Assembly: GCF_963924675.1 (NCBI RefSeq)
Contig: NC_089222.1
Location: 138,596,281 to 138,660,280 of the forward strand
Reading direction: 5' to 3'
Origin: Phocoena phocoena
Lineage: Eukaryota; Chordata; Mammalia; Artiodactyla; Phocoenidae
DNA length: 64,000 bases
Each line of letters starts with the position of its first letter. The stretch's first letter is position 1. The notes beneath the pieces were generated by a model. It was not told the DNA's origin and searched no databases. It was given only the letters and a program-made list of their open reading frames with translations. The translations under genes were made by a program, and so were the position numbers. Below are positions 59,426-64,000 of the stretch, piece by piece.

Positions 59426-61639
59426 GTGCCTAGAAATGAAAACCTAAAAGCAGAAACGGTCCTGCCTAATCTTTTTTTTCCCAGCAAGAGCTGACTACAC
59501 ACAAGGAGTACGTTGCTTTGTGGGAGGATTGCCTCCAGACAGGGCAGCGGTTCGGTGCTAGGCAACATACTACGTTGGTTGAAATAAAATCCCTTGTCAA
59601 TGTTTTAAACAATAACTTTTCTAATAAGCAGAGAGGTAAATCTTCATTGTTTTGGTAGCTGACTTAATACAGTGCTTTTTGTTTATTTAAAATTCTTTGA
59701 TTCTGCTATTTGTTTTTTTAAGTGCGTTACTTTTAGGATTACATGAGAATTTTTCCGTAAAACGGTATCCTGAATTAGTATCACGAGTGCCTCTCTCTTG
59801 GGAATGTAAGGTACTTTACAGGACAACAGTGATGGTGCTATAGCTACAATTGCTTTTGAAGGTTGATACATTGGTGTTTCCCAATATTAAGTTTTCAGCT
59901 CCTCTGTGCCCTCGGGGCTTCGTCTCGGTCTTAGATACCTTCCTGACAACTCAAACTCAGCAATTCTAAAACAATTCATTAGGGACTTAATAATCACTGT
60001 CTAGTCTATTTGCAATTCAAGACGTGGATCCCTTTCCACCAGACTCACCCATCATTTCCAAGTGGTAAAATGTCAGTCTCAGTAGACAAAGCAGGGAAAC
60101 AGGAAAAGAAGCACCTTAAAGGATCCACATTCCAGACTTGTTTCAGCAAACCTGCTTTATACTTATTTTGTAACAGAACATTTCTTCTTCGTTGAGGACA
60201 AGTGTGCTATATTTCACTCATTTATGTAGGTTGTACACAATCTTTCTGGAATGCTGGTGCACTGTAGAGAGCTTTAGTTCCGGCAGTTATCAGTGTAAAC
60301 AGTTTGTTGGACCCTCTCCGTGTGATGGCTTCCAAACATAAGAACAGTCCATTTTTTCATCGATCGCTGTTCTTTTGAATCTTTTCTATCCCTTAACCAC
60401 ACCTTAGGTGATACTGTTCTGGTCAATTCAGTTACTAAAAATCAGACCCTGTTAGTGTGTGGATCTCGTGGCTTGAGTGGGATCCTAGATAATTAGGGTG
60501 CTAAGGTACAAGTCATGGTTCTGGTTCTCAGCCACTTCCTCAACATCCTCTTGAAGGCCTGGCTTCTTCTGTGTTGAGGCAAGTTTCTCTTAACTGGCCA
60601 CTGCTAGAGTTTTATCTTAGTTGATCCCTGCTTCTCTGCATAACAGGCTCTTGTTTGAAACTCCTTTCATGGGGTACATATGGGAAGACCTGATGGGCCT
60701 GTCCTCTCCATATGTTTTCATGGAAGATCTACCTTCAGCTCGATCTTTTCCATCACCCCACTGACAGCACCGAGCAGTATACCAAGTCTTGTGGGTGAGG
60801 GTCCAGCAAGAAAGCTGGAGACGATTTATCTTCCACAGAGTCCACCTGACTCTTGAGAAACACGCGCCCTTGCCACAAAAAAGGGCCAGACTGGAGGCTG
60901 CCCGTGGCCTCTGCTCTCCACTCTGCCATCTCTCTTCCATCCTCTTCCTCCCTCCTGAAACACAGAGAGAAATAAATCAGCAAGAATGCTGACTAGACAG
61001 GTTTGCAGGTAGGAAATGGAACACCAGCCTCTCCTTCCAGTAGGCCTTACTGATAGCGGAGAGATTATCGTACAGCCTCCCCACTACATCACTTCCCACC
61101 AGAAACGCTCCCCAAGGCCAAATACCTCCTTTCATTCCTTCGCCTGCCTTCCGATATAGACTGAGAAGGAGAGGACTGAGAAAGTATTCCGTGGAAGCAG
61201 GGCTAGATCTGCAGCTTTTATTAATCCGTGGGGAAAGTGTCTGTCTCCGATTGTGACATCTTTTGTTAGAAGATGGGGTACGATGTAGTTTTCAGCCGTG
61301 AGCTTAGTGCTCGTTCTGGGACAAGAGGAGAGGCCCCACTAAACATCTTTTAGTGGATGCTGTGATTCTCTGTTCAGACCTTTCAGGACTGAAGGACATG
61401 TTCCCTGATCTACTCAGAGTATTGCTCTCAACAGTTCTCAGTTACGTCACTCTTCAAAACTTGCCCTCAGCTGAAGAAAACTGCTTTGCCCAAAGTCATG
61501 GTCCCTTGGGGAGGTGGGGGAGGGGAGGGGGGGGACAGCCCATATCTAACGACTAGTCAGTTTAGGATATGAAGACCTCTTTTCCTCACCACAGTTTGGG
61601 ACAGTTCCAGCGCCAAAGCTCCCTATGTTAGTATCTACT
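59426..61639. other. Intergenic DNA upstream of VPS26C
   Basis: No coding gene is supported. Frames of about 107 codons near 60.6-60.9 kb on the minus strand have no domain I recognise. Bases 61508-61537 are a G-rich run with several blocks of four or more G. This is where the DYRK1A-side intergenic region is expected from human gene order. Confidence 0.55.
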
Positions 61640-62530
61640 GTGCATAACAAGTTACCCCAACAGTTAATAAAGTGGGTAAGAACTTAGGAGCAGCTTCACT
61701 GAGTCGTTCTGGCTCAAGGTCTCAGGTAGTTGCAGTCAAGATGTTAGGGCCTCAGTCATCCAACGCCTTGACTAAGGCTGGGAGATCCAAGATGGCTCCC
61801 TCCTGTGACTGTTGGCTGGAGGCCTCAGTTCCTCATCATGTGGGACTCTCCAAAGGCTGCTTTTCTTTTTAATCAATTTTTATTGGAGTATAGTTGCTTT
61901 ATAATGTTGTGTTAGTTTCTACTATACAGCAAAGTAAATCAGCTGTACATATACATATATCCCCTCTTTTTTGGATTTCCTTCCCATTTAGGTCACCACA
62001 GAGCACTGAGTAGAGTTCCCTGTGCTATACAGCAGGCTCTCATTAGTTATCTATTTTATACATAGTATCAATAGTGTATATATGTCAATCCCAATCTCCC
62101 AATTCACCCCACCTCCCCGCTCTTCCCCCCTTGGTGTCCATAGATTTGTTCTCTATGTCTGTATCTCTACTTCTGTTTTGCAAATAAGATCTATACCATT
62201 TTCTAGATTCCACATATATGCGTTAATATACAATATTTGTTTTTCTCTTTCTGACTTACTTCGCTCTGTATGACAGTCCACAGGCTGCTTGAGAGTCCTC
62301 ACAGCATGGCAGCTAACTTCTCCCAGAACAGGCAATCCCACAGGGAGAGCAAACAGGGAGCTACAGTGCCTTGTATGACCTGACTTCTCACATTCACTTT
62401 TCTTCTGTTCATTAGAAGAGAGTCACTAAATCCAACCCATACTTGAAGGAAGGGGAATTTGGCTCTACCTTTAGAAGGGGGCATCAAAAAATTTGTGACA
62501 TATTTTAAGCCACTTAGCTCCCATTGGATG
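61640..62530 (+). repeat. LTR-like repeat split by an L1 tail
   Basis: The halves 61640-61860 ('cctcagttcctcatcatgtggg') and 62277-62530 ('ggctgcttgagagtcctcacagcatggcagc', 'gagtcactaaatccaaccca') read as one mammalian interspersed repeat once the L1 at 61861-62276 is removed. I suspect an ERVL/MaLR LTR, but the family is from memory. Confidence 0.55.
61861..62276 (-). mobile_element. L1 3' end (5'-truncated), with target duplication
   Basis: Minus-oriented L1 tail, T-rich at the low end ('ttttctttttaatcaatttttattggagtatag'), covering the 3' untranslated region and matching 53000-53440 in reverse. Flanks tccaaaggctgc (61849-61860) and tccacaggctgc (62277-62288) differ at one base. Confidence 0.9.
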
Positions 62531-62659
62531 GGGAGCCTTTGTTGTAACTGCGTGACAGTTCAACTTTTCCCTCTGCCCAACCCAGTCCTGTTTCTTCACC
62601 CTATCCCTCCATTCCTGTTGCTCACCCCCAATATGCTTCCTGAACATTAATCTCCATCC

Positions 62660-62960
62660 CGAGCCTGCTTCCTGCAACAATCCTGTCACGCTAGCTTCCT
62701 GACTTAACTTCTCTGAGCCTCAGTTTTCTTCATCTGTAAAGTGACCTCACAATACCTTCGTTACAGGGAAGTTAATAGAATTCATATATCTATCAAGTAC
62801 TTACTGTGGGCCAGGCACTGTTCTAAGCACTTTAAATGTTTTGATTTATTCCATCTTCATAACAGTCTTACAATACAAGTACAATTACTGTTTACTCACT
62901 TTATAAAAGGGAAAAACTGAGGCACTGAAAGACCATGTAGCAACCAAATGGCAGCCACCC
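62660..62960. repeat. Two MIR-family fragments
   Basis: 'tctctgagcctcagttttcttcatctg' (62710-62745) and 'gtgggccaggcactgttctaagcac' with 'gaaaaactgaggcactgaaag' (62800-62930) are MIR phrases in opposite orientations. Confidence 0.65.
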
Positions 62961-63225
62961 ATTTTGATTCCAGAGCTCACATATGCAATCACCAATCACT
63001 GTGCCACAAATGTGTGTACAACAAAGGCCTGGGGTTATAGCAGAGAGGCACAGGACCTTAATTAAAAGACTGAGCAAAGGACTGCCAATCAAATGTGAAG
63101 ATCAGGCAGGGGTACAATGTTACAGTAAAATGTGGTTTTAAAGAAAGGACTAGGGGTCATTTATCAATTGATAGTGAAAAGACTTAAAATTATGGCAGAA
63201 AAAAAATTATGGCAGAATTTTATAG

Positions 63226-63687
63226 TGTATTAGTTTACTAGTGCAGCTGTAACAAAATACAGTACTACAAATTGGGTGGCTTAAAACAACGGAAATTGTG
63301 CTTTCACGTTAGCTTCTGGAGGCTGGAAGTCTTAAAACAAGGTGTTGGCAGGATCGGCTCCTTCCTAGGGCCATGAGGGAAGGATCAGTTCCAGACCTCT
63401 CTCCTTGGCTTGCAGACTGCTGTCTTCTCCCTGCGTCCCTTCACATTGTCTTCTTTTTCTGTGCCTTCACTTTCACAGGGCGTTCTCCCTTGTATGTGTA
63501 TATGTCTCCAAATTCTTCCTTTTTGTAGAGACACCAGTCATATTGTATTAGGGCCTACACTAATGACCTCACTGTAACTCCATTAACTCTGTAAAGACCC
63601 TGTATCCAAATTCTGTCATATTCTGAGGTGCTGGGGGTTAGATCTTCAACATATGAATTTGGTGGGGACACAATTCAACCTGTAACA
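63226..63687 (+). repeat. Solo LTR with 5-bp target duplication
   Basis: A 462-base block beginning TGTATTAG and ending TGTAACA (the TG...CA of LTRs), directly flanked by tatag at 63221-63225 and 63688-63692. A 5-base duplication fits ERVL/MaLR-type integration. Internal phrases: 'ctgtaacaaaatacagtactac', 'gacaccagtcatattg', 'acatatgaatttggtgggg'. No internal viral genes accompany it, so it is a recombined remnant of an old endogenous retrovirus. Confidence 0.8.
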
Positions 63688-63699
63688 TATAGTAACAAA

Positions 63700-64000
63700 A
63701 TATACACAACAAAAATATTCAGGCATATAAAGATAAATAGGTACAGTAAGTAAAAGATTTTAACACAACACAGTGTATCAGAGATCAAGCAGGTAAAGAA
63801 CAAAGACATAGAGGATTTTAACAAAATAACTAAGAAGAGCAATTAGCAAATAAGATGGAATTACAGGGAATTCACTTTTTCGAGTGTCCATGATGCATTT
63901 ATAAGCATTGATTGTACACTAGGCCACAAAGACACTCTCAAATTCAATTAACTAGGTATAGTACAGAAACTTTAACCACCAAAACTTTGACCACTTGGAG
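63700..64000 (+). repeat. Old L1 ORF2 fragment, runs off the window
   Basis: 'gaattcactttttcgagtgtcc', 'gtacactaggccacaaag' and 'gattttaacacaac' match the end of the L1 ORF2 endonuclease region, as at 49250-49320, but are highly diverged. Confidence 0.7.

Noticed and set aside
59018..59568. Possible divergent coding gene in the CpG island opposite VPS26C
   Set aside because: Frames of 90-149 codons exist on both strands but are GC-driven, with no donor site linked to a recognisable exon. A divergent non-coding transcript cannot be excluded.

Overview
This is vertebrate nuclear DNA, almost certainly from a cetacean. The window is full of mammalian interspersed repeats. Twelve copies of the tRNA-derived SINE family that opens with 'ggacttccctggtggc' and ends in A-rich 'aaataaata' repeats are present; I recognise it as the CHR family of whales, hippos and ruminants. 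Three copies (28.4, 39.4 and 52.2 kb) are of the roughly 205-bp 'gcggtacgcgggcctct' subtype, which I associate, with less certainty, with toothed whales. There is no bacterial-style gene organisation, CRISPR array, tRNA or rRNA gene.

The only protein-coding gene I can support is VPS26C (older name DSCR3), on the minus strand. All eight coding exons lie in the window: 58550-58606, 24760-24903, 23510-23659, 17811-17891, 15646-15720, 13759-13909, 13324-13476 and 9989-10071. Every intron has GT..AG ends, the frame is open throughout, and the spliced product is 297 residues, the length I recall for the human protein. VPS26C is the arrestin-fold subunit of Retriever (VPS26C-VPS35L-VPS29), which with the CCC complex and SNX17 recycles membrane cargo from endosomes. 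The start codon sits in a CpG island (about 58.2-59.4 kb) with an E-box, an ETS site and a GC box. A candidate poly(A) signal lies 1.4 kb beyond the stop codon. In human, VPS26C lies between TTC3 and DYRK1A on chromosome 21q22, so the left flank should lead to TTC3 and the right flank to DYRK1A; neither is visible here.

Layout: 1-8.5 kb is intergenic and repeat-rich (a decayed L1, MIR, LTR remnants, a possible retrocopy). 8.6-24.9 kb holds exons 8 to 2 with short introns containing a few SINEs, MIRs and DNA-transposon fragments. 24.9-58.5 kb is intron 1 (33.6 kb). It contains a GC-rich island at 27.2-28.0 kb, an old L1 at 31-34.5 kb, a minus-strand L1 at 38.5-41.9 kb with two SINEs nested in it, a nearly complete 6.8-kb L1 at 46.65-53.46 kb with two more nested SINEs, a Tigger DNA transposon with recognisable ends at 55.2-55.9 kb, and an ancient L1 with a perfect 14-bp target duplication at 56.4-57.0 kb. 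58.6-64 kb is the promoter CpG island and upstream intergenic DNA, with an L1 tail inside an LTR-like repeat and a solo LTR with intact 5-bp target duplications.

I did not find a novel biological system. The parts most worth a second look are the intron-1 GC-rich island, the nested and dateable retroelement insertions, the candidate retrocopy at 4.0-4.95 kb, and a cluster of apparent amino-acid changes in VPS26C exon 5.
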